Assembly (NCBI GenBank): GCA_913063155.1
Contig: CAJXYU010000002.1
Coordinates: 605,910-669,909, forward strand
Length of the DNA stretch: 64,000 bases
DNA from: an uncultured Desulfovibrio sp.
Lineage (GTDB): Bacteria > Desulfobacterota > Desulfovibrionia > Desulfovibrionales > Desulfovibrionaceae
Reading direction: 5' to 3'
Positions 25,075 to 34,457 of the stretch are shown one piece after another. Position 1 is the stretch's first letter, and every line of letters begins with the position of its first letter. The translations under genes were made by a program, and so were the position numbers. The notes under the pieces are model-generated. The model did no database searches, was not told the origin of the DNA, and saw only the letters and a list, made by a program, of their open reading frames with translations.

Positions 25075-25684
25075 TTTCAGAGAGGCGATGCTCAAGCCGC
25101 TTATTGAAAACAACCCCATTTCCGTTCAGCTCCTCGGCATCTGCTCGGCTCTGGCGGTCACCACCAAACTCGAAACGGCGTTTGTCATGGGTTTGGCGGT
25201 CACCTTCGTCTGCGCGGCATCCAACGTTTCGGTCAGCGCCATCCGGCGACACATTCCTTCCAGCATCCGCATCATCGTGATGATGACCATCATCGCGACG
25301 CTGGTCATTATCGTCGACCAGTTCCTGAAGGCGTTTGCCTACGAGATCAGCAAGCAGCTGTCCGTGTTTGTCGGGCTGATCATTACCAACTGCATCATCA
25401 TGGGCCGTGCGGAAGCATTTGCAATGCAGAACTCGCCCAAGTTGAGTCTTGCAGACGGTATCGGCAACGGCTTGGGGTACGGTTTGATCCTGCTGACGGT
25501 TGCTTTCCTGCGCGAGTTCTTCGGTTCAGGCAAACTCTTCGGCATGTCCATCCTCAAGCTGACTTCGGAAGGCGGCTGGTACGAAGCCAACGGCCTTATG
25601 CTGCTTCCCCCCAGCGCGTTCTTCATCATCGGCATGCTCATCTGGGCCACGAACGTCTGGGAAAAACGCAAGAATCAGCGGTAA
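25067..25684 (+). CDS. nqrD: Na+-NQR subunit D
   Basis: A 205-residue membrane protein with six hydrophobic segments and family blocks [20 protein letters not shown] near 17, [18 protein letters not shown] near 66, [16 protein letters not shown] near 104 (cysteine for the membrane iron centre) and [19 protein letters not shown] near the end. NqrD and NqrE are paralogous and hold the intramembrane 2Fe-2S cluster. It overlaps nqrC by 8 nt. Confidence 0.96.
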   Translation: MANFREAMLKPLIENNPISVQLLGICSALAVTTKLETAFVMGLAVTFVCAASNVSVSAIRRHIPSSIRIIVMMTIIATLVIIVDQFLKAFAYEISKQLSVFVGLIITNCIIMGRAEAFAMQNSPKLSLADGIGNGLGYGLILLTVAFLREFFGSGKLFGMSILKLTSEGGWYEANGLMLLPPSAFFIIGMLIWATNVWEKRKNQR

Positions 25685-25701
25685 GCCCAAAGGAGTAGAC
25701 A

Positions 25702-26310
25702 GTGGAACATCTGATAAACATATTCATCAAATCGATCTTCATCGAGAACATGGCCCTGGCATTCTTCCTGGGCATGTGCACCTACCTGGCAGTGTCCAAG
25801 AAGGTTGCAACCTCGTTGGGGCTCGGCATAGCCGTCATCGTCGTCATGACCATCACGGTTCCCGTCAACAACTTGCTTTACAACTACTTCCTGCGCGAAG
25901 GCGCATTGGCCTGGGCCGGGTTTCCCGACACTGATCTGACCTTTGTCGGCCTGATTTCCTACATCGGCGTTATCGCGGCGCTCGTCCAGATTCTGGAAAT
26001 GACGCTCGATAAGTACATGCCCGCCCTGTACAACGCTCTCGGCATCTTTCTTCCCCTGATCACGGTTAACTGCGCCATTCTTGGAGCCTCGCTCTTCATG
26101 GTCGAACGTGATTACAACTTCGTCGAATCCGTGACCTTCGGTTTCGGTTCCGGCGTGGGCTGGGCGCTGGCCATCGTTTTGCTGGCCGGTATCCGGGAGA
26201 AGCTGAAGTATTCGGATGTCCCGGCGGAGCTGGACGGATTGGGCATCACGTTCATCGTGGTGGGCCTCATGTCCTTCGGGTTTCTGTCGTTCTCCGGCAT
26301 CCAGATGTAG
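25702..26310 (+). CDS. nqrE: Na+-NQR subunit E
   Basis: A 202-residue membrane protein beginning [19 protein letters not shown], the standard NqrE start, with [15 protein letters not shown] near 24 (cysteine ligand) and [21 protein letters not shown] near 115 (second cysteine). GTG is the start, with AAGGAG upstream. It is paralogous to NqrD and pairs with it in the membrane core. Confidence 0.96.
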   Translation: MEHLINIFIKSIFIENMALAFFLGMCTYLAVSKKVATSLGLGIAVIVVMTITVPVNNLLYNYFLREGALAWAGFPDTDLTFVGLISYIGVIAALVQILEMTLDKYMPALYNALGIFLPLITVNCAILGASLFMVERDYNFVESVTFGFGSGVGWALAIVLLAGIREKLKYSDVPAELDGLGITFIVVGLMSFGFLSFSGIQM

Positions 26311-26377
26311 GTGTTGTATCGGACGCCCTTGCAAGTCCATCGGATTACCAACCGTCTAACTACGGGAAGTTAATATC

Positions 26378-27604
26378 ATGGTTGAGATCATACTCGGCGT
26401 AGCGATGTTCACCGGAGTGGTGCTGTCGCTGTGCGTATTCATCCTCCTCGCCCGGGCAAAGCTTGTCCCCAGCGGTGAGGTGAACATTGAAATCAATGGA
26501 GACCCGGAAAAGACCATCGAGGTCCGGCCCGGCGCAAAACTCCTCAACGTGCTGGCCGACAAGGAAATCTATATTCCCTCCGCATGCGGTGGTGGTGGCT
26601 CCTGCGGCCAGTGCACTTGTAAAGTTCACGAAGGCGGCGGCGACATCCTGCCCACGGAGACCGGACATATCAGCAAACGAGAGGCCCGCGAGGGCATCCG
26701 CCTCGCCTGCCAGGTCAACGTCAAGCAGGACATGAAAATCGAGGTCCCCGCAGAGATCTTCGACATCAAGAAATGGGAGTGCACGGTCAAATCCAACATT
26801 CCTCGCGCCACCTTCATCAAGGAACTCACGCTGCAACTGCCAGAAGGCGAGAATGTCGACTTCCGTGCAGGCGGCTACATCCAGATCGAGGCCCCGGCCC
26901 ACACCGTCAACTACAAGGACTTCGAAGTGGGCGATGTCTTCAGGGAGGATTGGGACAAATTCGATCTGTGGCGTTATACGTCCGTGGTCAAGGAACCCAT
27001 TGTCCGCGCCTATTCCATGGCCAATTACCCTGAAGAAAAGGGCATCATCATGCTCAATGTCCGCGTGTGTCCGCCTCCTCCGTTTGCGCCGGACGCCCCT
27101 CCCGGACAGATGTCCTCGTTCATCTACGGTCTCAAGGAAGGCGACAAAGTCACCATTTCCGGGCCTTATGGTGAATTCTTCGCCCGCGATACGGATGCGG
27201 AAATGATCTTTATCGGCGGTGGTGCAGGCATGGCTCCCATGCGTTCGCACATCTTCGATCAGCTCAAGCGCCTCGCGTCCACACGCAAGATCAGCTACTG
27301 GTATGGTGCACGCAGTCTCCGCGAGATGTTCTACGTGGAGGAATTCGACAAGCTGGCCGAAGAGTGCCCGAACTTCACGTGGCACGTGGCCCTGTCCGAC
27401 CCCATGCCCGAAGACAACTGGACAGGGTATACCGGATTTATCCACCAGGTCCTGTTCGACAACTACATCAAGGATCATCCCGCCCCGGAAGATTGCGAGT
27501 ATTATATGTGCGGACCGCCGATGATGGCTTCCGCCGTGGAGAACATGCTCATGTCCCAAGGGGTTGAAAAAGAAAACATCATGTATGACGACTTTGGCGG
27601 CTAG
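26378..27604 (+). CDS. nqrF: Na+-NQR subunit F (NADH-oxidising)
   Basis: A 408-residue protein with an N-terminal membrane anchor (about 4-25) and a 2Fe-2S ferredoxin domain with [10 protein letters not shown] near residue 70 and a fourth cysteine in RLACQVN near 111. An FAD domain (RAYSMANYP near 211) and an NADH domain follow ([19 protein letters not shown] near 280; YYMCGPPMM near 375). It takes electrons from NADH. It lies 67 nt after nqrE and ends before a strong intergenic hairpin. Confidence 0.96.
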   Translation: MVEIILGVAMFTGVVLSLCVFILLARAKLVPSGEVNIEINGDPEKTIEVRPGAKLLNVLADKEIYIPSACGGGGSCGQCTCKVHEGGGDILPTETGHISKREAREGIRLACQVNVKQDMKIEVPAEIFDIKKWECTVKSNIPRATFIKELTLQLPEGENVDFRAGGYIQIEAPAHTVNYKDFEVGDVFREDWDKFDLWRYTSVVKEPIVRAYSMANYPEEKGIIMLNVRVCPPPPFAPDAPPGQMSSFIYGLKEGDKVTISGPYGEFFARDTDAEMIFIGGGAGMAPMRSHIFDQLKRLASTRKISYWYGARSLREMFYVEEFDKLAEECPNFTWHVALSDPMPEDNWTGYTGFIHQVLFDNYIKDHPAPEDCEYYMCGPPMMASAVENMLMSQGVEKENIMYDDFGG

Positions 27605-27631
27605 CCGGACGCAGTATGCAGGAAAGGACCG

Positions 27632-27657
27632 GGCCGGGATGGGCAACCATCCCGGCC
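27632..27657 (+). promoter_or_regulatory. Stable intergenic hairpin with GCAA tetraloop between nqrF and apbE
   Basis: An 11-bp perfect stem GGCCGGGATGG/CCATCCCGGCC closed by a GNRA loop (GCAA), with no U-run. It is unlikely to be a simple terminator. It may stabilise the nqr mRNA 3' end or set differential expression of apbE-nqrM. Confidence 0.6.
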
Positions 27658-27728
27658 ACGGCCTCTGCCTGGGACTGTCCGGGAGCGCAAACGTCTGCGT
27701 CGAAGAATGTGAGGAAAGGATAATCGGC

Positions 27729-28775
27729 ATGATGTGGCTATCGCCATCACGAAATCACGGCTGGAAATTGCTGAGCCTGCTGCTCGCCATACTCCTGGCG
27801 GCCGGTGGCTGCGGCACCGGCACGGAACCTGTACGGCTCCAGGGCCAGGCCATCGGCACGGTGTATTCCATCGTGGTTAACGGCCTGCCCGACGGTCTCT
27901 CGTCCGCAACCATTGAGAGCGGCATTCAGGAGGTCATGGATGGCGTCAATTCCTCCATGTCCCTGTTCAATCCCGATTCTGAGCTGTCCCGCTTCAACGA
28001 CCATCAGGGTTCGGACTGGCTGCCCGTATCCAGGAAACTGGCCCAGGTGGTGTTTGAGGCCAAGGAGGTCAGCCGGATGACAGGTGGCGCTTTTGACGTC
28101 ACCGTCGCGCCTCTGGTCAACCTCTGGGGTTTTGGCGATGAGCGGCGTTTGGACGTCGTGCCGGCCAAGGAAGACATCCAGGCGGCCCTCGGAAAAGTCG
28201 GCATCGACCGAGTCGAAGTCAGGCTTGATCCGCCGGCACTCAGGAAATCGGTGCCGGTGGTCACCATCGACCTGGCTGCTATTGCCAAGGGGTACTGCGT
28301 GGACGCCGTGAGCGGTTGGCTGGAGAGCCGGGGCGTGACCAGTTACCTGGTTGAGATTGGTGGCGAAATCCGCACCAAGGGAGCCAAACCGGACGGTTCT
28401 GCCTGGCGTATTGCCGTGGAGAAGCCGGTGAATGCAGAGCGCTCCGTGCAAACCGTCATCGAGTTGACCGACAAAGGCATGGCCACGTCGGGAGATTACC
28501 GGAACTACTTTGAAGTGGATGGTAAACGGTATTCCCACATCATTTCCCCCACGACCGGGCACCCCATCACCCATGCGCTCGCCTCGGTCAGCGTCATTGA
28601 CGCTTCCTGCACCCGAGCCGATGCCTTGGCTACCGGTTTACTGGTTCTGGGGCCGGAAAAGGGACTTGAATTGGCGCGAAAGGAAAATCTGTCCGCCTTT
28701 TTCATTGTAAAGACCCCTGCCGGATTTGCCGAGTATTCCACCGGTGGTTTTCCGCAACACAAAACACTTAATTGA
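27729..28775 (+). CDS. apbE: FAD:protein FMN transferase, lipoprotein
   Basis: A 348-residue ApbE family protein with a lipoprotein-type signal (LLSLLLAILLAAGGC, cysteine near residue 28). Blocks are GTVYSIVVNGL near 46, FDVTVAPLVNLWGFG near 122, IDLAAIAKGYCVDAVSGWLE near 180, EIGGEIRTKG near 209 and YSHIISPTTGHPI near 263. It attaches FMN to threonine of NqrB and NqrC in the periplasm, which fits its place in the operon. ATG 27729 follows AAAGG; the frame up to 27564 overlaps nqrF and is not used. E. coli-type ApbE lipoproteins have a similar length. Confidence 0.95.
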   Translation: MMWLSPSRNHGWKLLSLLLAILLAAGGCGTGTEPVRLQGQAIGTVYSIVVNGLPDGLSSATIESGIQEVMDGVNSSMSLFNPDSELSRFNDHQGSDWLPVSRKLAQVVFEAKEVSRMTGGAFDVTVAPLVNLWGFGDERRLDVVPAKEDIQAALGKVGIDRVEVRLDPPALRKSVPVVTIDLAAIAKGYCVDAVSGWLESRGVTSYLVEIGGEIRTKGAKPDGSAWRIAVEKPVNAERSVQTVIELTDKGMATSGDYRNYFEVDGKRYSHIISPTTGHPITHALASVSVIDASCTRADALATGLLVLGPEKGLELARKENLSAFFIVKTPAGFAEYSTGGFPQHKTLN

Positions 28776-28786
28776 GGATAAAACAT

Positions 28787-28969
28787 ATGGAAATTCTCCT
28801 GTTGACCGCAGTTGTATTCGTCCTTGCCTTTACGGCTTTGGCCATAGGGGTTATGTTTAAACGGAATTGCATCCGTGGTTCCTGCCAGGGTTCCATCCAG
28901 GCGGGAGACGGTTCAGGATGCCGTTGTGGCAAGTATGACTTTGAAAGAAAATGCAAAGAGAAGCATTAA
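28787..28969 (+). CDS. nqrM: NqrM-like assembly protein
   Basis: A 60-residue protein: one membrane segment (about 3-23) then a cysteine-rich tail with cysteines at 28, 33, 45, 47 and 56. The pattern GSC...C-x-C...C resembles NqrM (formerly DUF539), needed to insert iron into NqrD/E in Na+-NQR assembly. It is the last member of the canonical set, 11 nt after apbE, with GAGG upstream of ATG 28787. Confidence 0.88.
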   Translation: MEILLLTAVVFVLAFTALAIGVMFKRNCIRGSCQGSIQAGDGSGCRCGKYDFERKCKEKH

Positions 28970-29005
28970 GCCAATTTTGCTGCATAGGCGAAGAGGAGAA
29001 CCGAT

Positions 29006-29464
29006 ATGACTAACGTTCAGACTGCGAAAGATGTGATCGAACAGGTCAAGGCCTTTCACGTCCGGTTGGGCAATTTTTTTCAGAAATTGTCCGAGGAAGT
29101 GGAAAAGGACCGTGTGAAGCTCCTGCTGGAATACATGAGCCGCCACCATGACAACTTGGCGTACATCATGGAAGAATATGAAGAAAGCGTTGCCAAGCGC
29201 ATACTGGATACATGGGTCATGTATGTGAATGAGGAATGTGATCTGAGCCCGTTTTTTGATGCGAAACTCGGTCCGAACATGACCGCCCAGGAGGCTCTCC
29301 TAGTGGCCGCCGACTTGGACAAATGCTTGATCGAGACCTACGAGGCCATGCTGCAAAACGATATTCCCGACGATGTCAGCGAAGTTTTCGAGGGTCTCCT
29401 CGAGAAGGAAAAGCAGGGGAAGATTAAAATGGCCAAAGCCGCACTCAAGATTGAAACCCTGTAA
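29006..29464 (+). CDS. Ferritin-like helical protein, function unknown
   Basis: A 152-residue all-helical acidic protein with no signal or membrane segment. Repeated Glu/His-containing helices (LLEYMSRHHDNLAYIMEEYEES near 40 and AADLDKCLIETYEAMLQNDIP near 100) suggest a ferritin/rubrerythrin-like four-helix bundle. Clear ExxH metal pairs are not obvious, so iron binding is uncertain. A GAGGAG site precedes the ATG. It follows nqrM by 36 nt and is likely cotranscribed, ending at the terminator at 29539. Confidence 0.75.
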   Translation: MTNVQTAKDVIEQVKAFHVRLGNFFQKLSEEVEKDRVKLLLEYMSRHHDNLAYIMEEYEESVAKRILDTWVMYVNEECDLSPFFDAKLGPNMTAQEALLVAADLDKCLIETYEAMLQNDIPDDVSEVFEGLLEKEKQGKIKMAKAALKIETL

Positions 29465-29538
29465 GGTGCGGGCGTAGGGAAAGCCTGAAAATGGCTTTGC
29501 TCTCATCCCGTGTGCCACAGCCCTTTTGCTAATGGAAA

Positions 29539-29586
29539 ATCGCCCGTTTTCTTGCCTGATGGGTTAAGAGGATGGGCGGTTTTTTT
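29539..29586 (+). terminator. Terminator ending the nqr operon
   Basis: ATCGCCC (29539-29545) pairs with GGGCGGT (29574-29580) around a 28-nt loop and is followed by seven T. A smaller AAAGCC/GGCTTT hairpin lies just after the stop. Confidence 0.65.
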
Positions 29587-29755
29587 GAGGTCTATGGAAA
29601 ATAGTGCATCCGCCATAAACAACGAACAAGCGGGTTGCAGGCATCAGCCGATACCCCGTTGAAAGCGGAAGAGGAAATCCGAAAGTTACACAGGAAATTC
29701 GTGGCTGTTCCAAAGGAGGGAGCCCTTTGGCGGGGCGGAGCCTCACATGGAAGGA

Positions 29756-29786
29756 AACGCCCCAAGGCTGCGCGCTTTGGGGCGTT
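29756..29786 (-). terminator. Terminator at the end of the minus-strand purine array
   Basis: A perfect 10-bp inverted repeat AACGCCCCAA/TTGGGGCGTT with an 11-nt loop, 20 nt after the yqeC stop. The U-run on the minus strand is short. It lies in the 341-nt gap 29465-29805, which otherwise shows no gene. Confidence 0.7.
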
Positions 29787-29805
29787 CGGATTTGATTGTG
29801 AAGGG

Positions 29806-30579
29806 CTATCGGAAGAGGAGTTGGAAGCGCCGTTCCTTGATGGAGGCGACGACCCACATGTCCGGCTGAATGCCGGGCAACTCTTCGGCCGCCTTCATGA
29901 CGGCAAGGGCCGCCTCTTCCGCGCCGGGCTGGTCCGCCTTGTTGAGCACCAGCACTTTGCGCGCGCCTTCGGGGCAGCCCTTGAAGGCGCCCAGATCGGC
30001 CACGGCCAGATGGGCCAGCACATCCGGAGTGATGGTCTCGCCTTCGGGCACGCCGGCCAGCTCGGCGATGAGTTCGGACCGGAATGCGTGCTTCTTGTCC
30101 AAAGGCCTGCCGATGGAATCCAGCCCCATGACGCCGATGTGCAGATTGGTCTTGGGAGGCACCACGGGCTCGTGTTCGCCCGGGGCCTTGAGCGGACGCA
30201 TGGCCGCTCCGTCAGCTTCGATGACGATGTGCGCTGCGGCCACAAGGTCGGGCAGTTCCTGGGCCTGAATGGGGTCGAGCCCCTCAAGCTTGCCCAGTCC
30301 GTTGATGTTCCGATAGGCCGCAGTCACGTGATGGGCTTTGTCCAGGCGGCTCTTGATGCGCTTGAGAAAGTTTGCGTTGCGGATCTTGAGGACCAGGCCG
30401 CCGGTCTCCGTACGATGGGGCGGCAGGATGCGGGTGGTCGTCGTGCTGACAACGCGTTTCCCGTTATCGGCCAAGTCATTGGCCAGCAGAAACATGAGCG
30501 ACGTTTTACCGCCTGCTCCGGTGATGGAAATGACTTTGTCGCCGGGATTCACCAGTTCGGCGATGGATTGGAGTTGCAT
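29806..30579 (-). CDS. yqeC: Selenium-dependent molybdenum hydroxylase accessory protein YqeC
   Basis: A 257-residue protein with a P-loop GAGGKTSLMFLLAN near residue 21, STTTTRILPP near 45, VIEADGAAMRPLKAPGEHEPVVP near 110 and VLNKADQPG near 215. This is the YqeC family, found next to selenium-dependent molybdenum hydroxylases and thought to act in installing the labile selenium cofactor. The exact reaction is not established. It ends the long minus-strand purine array and sits 2 nt after the XdhC-family gene. Confidence 0.92.
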   Translation of the reverse strand: MQLQSIAELVNPGDKVISITGAGGKTSLMFLLANDLADNGKRVVSTTTTRILPPHRTETGGLVLKIRNANFLKRIKSRLDKAHHVTAAYRNINGLGKLEGLDPIQAQELPDLVAAAHIVIEADGAAMRPLKAPGEHEPVVPPKTNLHIGVMGLDSIGRPLDKKHAFRSELIAELAGVPEGETITPDVLAHLAVADLGAFKGCPEGARKVLVLNKADQPGAEEAALAVMKAAEELPGIQPDMWVVASIKERRFQLLFR

Positions 30580-30581
30580 GG

Positions 30582-31586
30582 CTACAAACGACCTGCCCGG
30601 GCTGCAATGAGTTCGGCCAGGATGCTGACCGCGATTTCCTGCGGGGTTTCAGCCCCGATAGCGAGCCCGATGGGGCAATGCACTCGGGAGAGGGCCTCTG
30701 TGCTGAAGCCGCGTTGGCGAAGCTGTTCGTAGGTGGCGTCACGCTTGGGTTTGCTGCCGATCATGCCGATGTAGCGGGCCGGAGTGCCCAAGGCCTGGGC
30801 CAGAACTTCGCGGTCGAATGCATGGCCGCGGGTCATGATGACGGCGAAGCTGTCCTCGTCCATGTCGGTCGCCTCGCAGCAGTTCTCAAAGCTCGGGATG
30901 ACCAGCGCCTGGCGGGCCATGGGGAACCGTTCCCTGTTGGAGAACTCTTCGCGATCGTCCACCACCACGATGTCGAATCCCACATCCGAGGCCAGCTCGG
31001 CCAGGGCTCGGGACACGTGTCCGCCTCCGAAAAGCATCAGAGCGCCGCTCTTGGGCAGGGGGTCGATCATGAAATTCCGGTCATTGTGCTGCAGGACCTT
31101 GGTCGCGCGACCGCGCATGACGGGCTTGAGGTCCAGGCCGGGCATGGGAGCCACGTCACCCGTCATGTCCACGAACCGGCGCATCGGATTTTCCTCGGTG
31201 GTGATGTCCACTGCCCAGACTCCCTTGGAGCCCCTGAGGGAACAAGCCATGGCTTGTTCGAAGTGCGGGAGCGCTTCCGGGGTGATGCGTTCGATGAGCA
31301 CGTTCATGATGCCGCCGCAGATCATGTCCGCGTCCGCATCCGGGCCGGACTTGGTCATGTCGAAGTGCAGCAGGCGGGGGGACTTTCCCTCCAGAACCTC
31401 GCGGCATGCGTCCAGGGATTCGAATTCCAGCTTGCCGCCGCCGATGGTGCCGTGCAAAGTCCCGTCCTGGTCCATAAACATTTTGGAGCCAGGAAGGCGC
31501 GGGGCGGAACCGCTCTTGTCCACGATGGTGGCAAGGGCGATGGTGCGTCCCCTTTGCAGTTGTTTGAGAATCTCGCGTTCGATCAT
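30582..31586 (-). CDS. XdhC/CoxI family molybdenum hydroxylase maturation factor
   Basis: A 334-residue protein. The N-terminal XdhC/CoxI block contains ALATIVDKSGSAPRLPGSKM near 17 and LHGTIGGGKLEFESLDACREVL near 45, with the cysteine motif DMICGGIMNV near 88. The C-terminal Rossmann half has LMLFGGGHVSRALAELASDVGFDIVVVDDREEFSNRERFP near 178 and PARYIGMIGSKPKRD near 272. These proteins bind Mo cofactor and help insert or sulfurate it. It is not the iron-sulfur subunit also named XdhC in E. coli (here 36502-36981). It is 1 nt from the upstream deaminase gene. Confidence 0.92.
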   Translation of the reverse strand: MIEREILKQLQRGRTIALATIVDKSGSAPRLPGSKMFMDQDGTLHGTIGGGKLEFESLDACREVLEGKSPRLLHFDMTKSGPDADADMICGGIMNVLIERITPEALPHFEQAMACSLRGSKGVWAVDITTEENPMRRFVDMTGDVAPMPGLDLKPVMRGRATKVLQHNDRNFMIDPLPKSGALMLFGGGHVSRALAELASDVGFDIVVVDDREEFSNRERFPMARQALVIPSFENCCEATDMDEDSFAVIMTRGHAFDREVLAQALGTPARYIGMIGSKPKRDATYEQLRQRGFSTEALSRVHCPIGLAIGAETPQEIAVSILAELIAARAGRL

Positions 31587-31587
31587 C

Positions 31588-32937
31588 TTATTCGAAGAGT
31601 TTGCAGATGTTTTCCTTCTTCAAGATACTCATACACAGGCTGTTGCCGTCGGCGATGGTCTGCTCCAGGTCGATGGTGGTAAGCTTGCGGTCTCGCATGA
31701 GCACCTTTCCGTCCACGATGGTATGGGTCACGTCTTGCGCCGTGGCCGAATAGACCAGTTGGGGGACGGGATCTCGATCGCATCCCGGGACGGCGTGGAT
31801 CTTGTTCAGGTCCACCACGGCCATATCGGCCTTTTTTCCCGGTTCGATGCTGCCCAGCTCGTTTTCCATGTGCAGCGCCCGTGCGCCGCCCAGGGTGGCC
31901 ATCTCGAACACCTGATCGGCAGGCAGTGCCGTGGGTGAGAGCAGGCGCACCTTCTGGAGGAGAGCTGCATGACGCATCTCAAGAAACATGTCAAGATTGT
32001 TGTTGCAGGGCGCGCCGTCCGCACCGATGGAAACGCTGGAACCCATTTCCAGCAGTTCCGGCACCGGGGCCATGCCCGAGGCGATTTTCATGTTGCAGGA
32101 AGGGCAGTGCGCCACGCGGATTCCCTTGTCCGCGATGATGCGCCTCTCTTTCTCGTCCAGCCAGATGCAGTGAGCCAGCACCAGTTTGTCGTGGGCCATG
32201 CCGAGCTTGTCCAGGTAGAGGATGTTGCGCATGCCGCGTTCCTGTTCCACCAGGGCGATCTCGCCGCGGTTTTCCGAGGCGTGGGTGTGGATCATGACGT
32301 CGTGATGGGCGGCCATCTCCTGCACTTTGAGCAGCAGTTCCTCGGTGCAGGAGACCACAAAGCGTGGTGCAAAGGCGTACTTGATGCGGCCGCCCGCCTG
32401 GTCGTGCCATTTTTTCAGGGCGAGCTCGGAATCACGCAGCGAAGCGGCGGTGTCTTCCATGAGGCCGATCGGAACTTCGTCACCGTGGTCCATCATGCAC
32501 TTGCCCAGAAAGGCGCGGAAACCCGTGTCGCGCACGGTTTCGGCTATGGCGTCGAAGTGGTTGACCGTACCCATGTCCAGGATACAGGTGGTTCCGCCCA
32601 TGAGCATTTCCGCGATGCCTATGCGGGCGGAAATGGCGTTGGTTTCGAAAGAATGGGCCGCTTCCAGTGGCCAGATGCGTTTCCTGAGCCAGTCCAGGAG
32701 TTCAAGGTCGTCGGCCAGCCCCCGGAACAGGGTCTGGGTCAGGTGCAGGTGCGTCTGGATCAGCCCGGGAATGACGATGCGTCCCGTGGCGTCGATGGTC
32801 TCGTCCGCCTGAAGGGCGAGGTCTTCGCCGATTTCACTGATGCGGCCGTTCTCCACGTAGACGTCGGTATTGCGGAGTATTTCGCGGCCGGGGTTCATGG
32901 TCACCACCGTGCCGTTCTTGATCAGAATGCTTGTCAT
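31588..32937 (-). CDS. Purine-type amidohydrolase (guanine / 5'-deoxyadenosine deaminase-like)
   Basis: A 449-residue amidohydrolase. Metal ligands are seen in PGLIQTHLHLTQTLFRGLADDLELLDWL near 59, HTHASENRGEI near 210, LAHCIWLDEKE near 244 and SIGADGAPCNNNLDMF near 302. The last motif (D-G-A-P-x-N) matches the deaminase branch (AtzA/TrzN/SAH-deaminase-like). In this cluster the likely job is deaminating guanine to xanthine, as guaD does in the E. coli counterpart. 5'-deoxyadenosine or 8-oxoguanine are alternatives. Confidence 0.82.
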   Translation of the reverse strand: MTSILIKNGTVVTMNPGREILRNTDVYVENGRISEIGEDLALQADETIDATGRIVIPGLIQTHLHLTQTLFRGLADDLELLDWLRKRIWPLEAAHSFETNAISARIGIAEMLMGGTTCILDMGTVNHFDAIAETVRDTGFRAFLGKCMMDHGDEVPIGLMEDTAASLRDSELALKKWHDQAGGRIKYAFAPRFVVSCTEELLLKVQEMAAHHDVMIHTHASENRGEIALVEQERGMRNILYLDKLGMAHDKLVLAHCIWLDEKERRIIADKGIRVAHCPSCNMKIASGMAPVPELLEMGSSVSIGADGAPCNNNLDMFLEMRHAALLQKVRLLSPTALPADQVFEMATLGGARALHMENELGSIEPGKKADMAVVDLNKIHAVPGCDRDPVPQLVYSATAQDVTHTIVDGKVLMRDRKLTTIDLEQTIADGNSLCMSILKKENICKLFE

Positions 32938-33014
32938 TGTGTCGTTCTCATCAAATCGGCTCCGCCCCCGGAGAGCGGAGACGGAGCCGTATGTCGGGGT
33001 CGATTGTTCCTTGT

Positions 33015-34334
33015 TTAGTGCATGTAGAGTTTTAATGCAAACAGGATGAACAGTGCGTAGGACAACACCGGAATTTCATCCCGGCGGCCGGTCAGCAGCT
33101 TGATGAGCACATAGGACATCATGCCGAAGACGATGCCTTCCGCGATGGAGAAGGTGAACGGCATCATGACGATGGTCAGGAAGGCCGGGATGGAATCGGT
33201 GTACTCTTCCAGATTTATGTTCTTGATGGGGCTCATCATGAACAGGCCCACGATGATCAGGGCAGGTGCGGTGGCCGCGCCTGGCACCAGCAGGAACACC
33301 GGAGCCACGAACAGGGCCAGGCCGAAGAGAACGGCCACAGTCAGGGCGGTCAGCCCCGTGCGCCCGCCTTCGGCCACGCCCGCGGCGGATTCCACATATG
33401 TGGTGACCGTGGAGGTGCCCAACAGCGCGCCGACGGTTGTGCCGATGGCGTCGGCAAACAGGGCCTGCTTGGCGCGGGGCACGCAGCCGTCTTCATCCAG
33501 CATGCAGGCCTTGGAGGCCACACCCACCAGGGTGCCCACAGTGTCGAACATGTCCACGAACAGGAAAGTCAGCAGGACGATGCCCATGTCGGGAGTGAAT
33601 ATCTTATGGAAATCGAGCTGGAAAAGTATCGGGGACATGTCGGGAATCCTGAACATGGCGGACATGTCGAAATGGGCCAGATCGGTGACGCCGCAGAAGA
33701 TGCCGATGACGGTGGAGGCTAGGATGCCGAAGAGCAGGGCCCCCGTTACCTTCCGGGCTATCAGGATGCCGGTGATGATCAGTCCGGCCATGCAGACCAG
33801 GGCAGGTCCCGTCAGCATGTCGCCCAGGCTCACCAGGGTGGCCGGGTGGGCGACCACGATACCGGCGTTCTTGAAGCCGATGAAGGCGATGAACAGGCCT
33901 ATGCCGGCGGAAATGGCGTGCTTGATGGGCAACGGTATGCAGTTGATGATGGCTTCACGCAGGTTGGTGGCCGTGAGGATCAGGAATATGATGCCTTCCA
34001 GGAAAACCGCAGTGAGGGCGAACTGCCAGGAGTACCCCATGACCTTGACGACCGTGAAGGCGAAGAAGGCGTTCAGTCCCATGCCCGGAGCCAGTGCAAA
34101 GGGCATGTTGGCCCCAAAGGCCATGACCAGGGTGGCTATGAGGGCGGACAGGGCTGTGGCCCCGAACACGGCGGCCGGGTCCATTCCGGCAGCGGACAGA
34201 ATGCCCGGGTTGACGGCCAGGATGTAGGCCATGGTCATGAAGGTCGTCACACCTGCCGTGAGTTCTGTCTTGGGAGTTGTTCCGCACTTTGACAGGTTGA
34301 AACGTTTTTCCAGAAAGTCTTGGACAGACATCAT
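33015..34334 (-). CDS. NCS2-type adenine/guanine/hypoxanthine permease (AzgA/PbuG-like)
   Basis: A 439-residue membrane protein of the AzgA-like branch. Blocks are TELTAGVTTFMTMAYILAVNP near 20, GANMPFALAPGMGLNAFFAFTVV near 75, LPIKHAISAGIGLFIAFIGFKNAGI near 133 and TSTVTTYVESAAGVAEGGRTGLT near 300. It probably imports adenine, guanine or hypoxanthine by proton symport. ATG 34334 is followed at once by a second ATG (34331); both have AGGAG upstream. It pairs with the xanthine/uracil-type permease gene upstream. Confidence 0.93.
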   Translation of the reverse strand: MMSVQDFLEKRFNLSKCGTTPKTELTAGVTTFMTMAYILAVNPGILSAAGMDPAAVFGATALSALIATLVMAFGANMPFALAPGMGLNAFFAFTVVKVMGYSWQFALTAVFLEGIIFLILTATNLREAIINCIPLPIKHAISAGIGLFIAFIGFKNAGIVVAHPATLVSLGDMLTGPALVCMAGLIITGILIARKVTGALLFGILASTVIGIFCGVTDLAHFDMSAMFRIPDMSPILFQLDFHKIFTPDMGIVLLTFLFVDMFDTVGTLVGVASKACMLDEDGCVPRAKQALFADAIGTTVGALLGTSTVTTYVESAAGVAEGGRTGLTALTVAVLFGLALFVAPVFLLVPGAATAPALIIVGLFMMSPIKNINLEEYTDSIPAFLTIVMMPFTFSIAEGIVFGMMSYVLIKLLTGRRDEIPVLSYALFILFALKLYMH

Positions 34335-34415
34335 ACCTCTCCTGTTAAGATGATCGCACTCTTGCGGTTTGAAGGGTCTCCACACCCGTGACCTTTCAGA
34401 CCGTGCCTTGCCCCC

Positions 34416-34445
34416 CCCCCGACCGGATACGCGTCCGGCCGGGGG
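34416..34445 (-). other. GC-rich intercistronic hairpin and 10-nt G/C homopolymer between the two permease genes
   Basis: A near-perfect 12-bp stem lies at 34416-34427/34434-34445 (CCCCCG-CCGGA type arms) without a U-run. A run of ten C (34411-34420, G on the mRNA) overlaps one arm. It may modulate downstream permease expression; the homopolymer is a potential slippage or sequencing-error site. Confidence 0.5.
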
Positions 34446-34457
34446 ATCTTGTATGCT

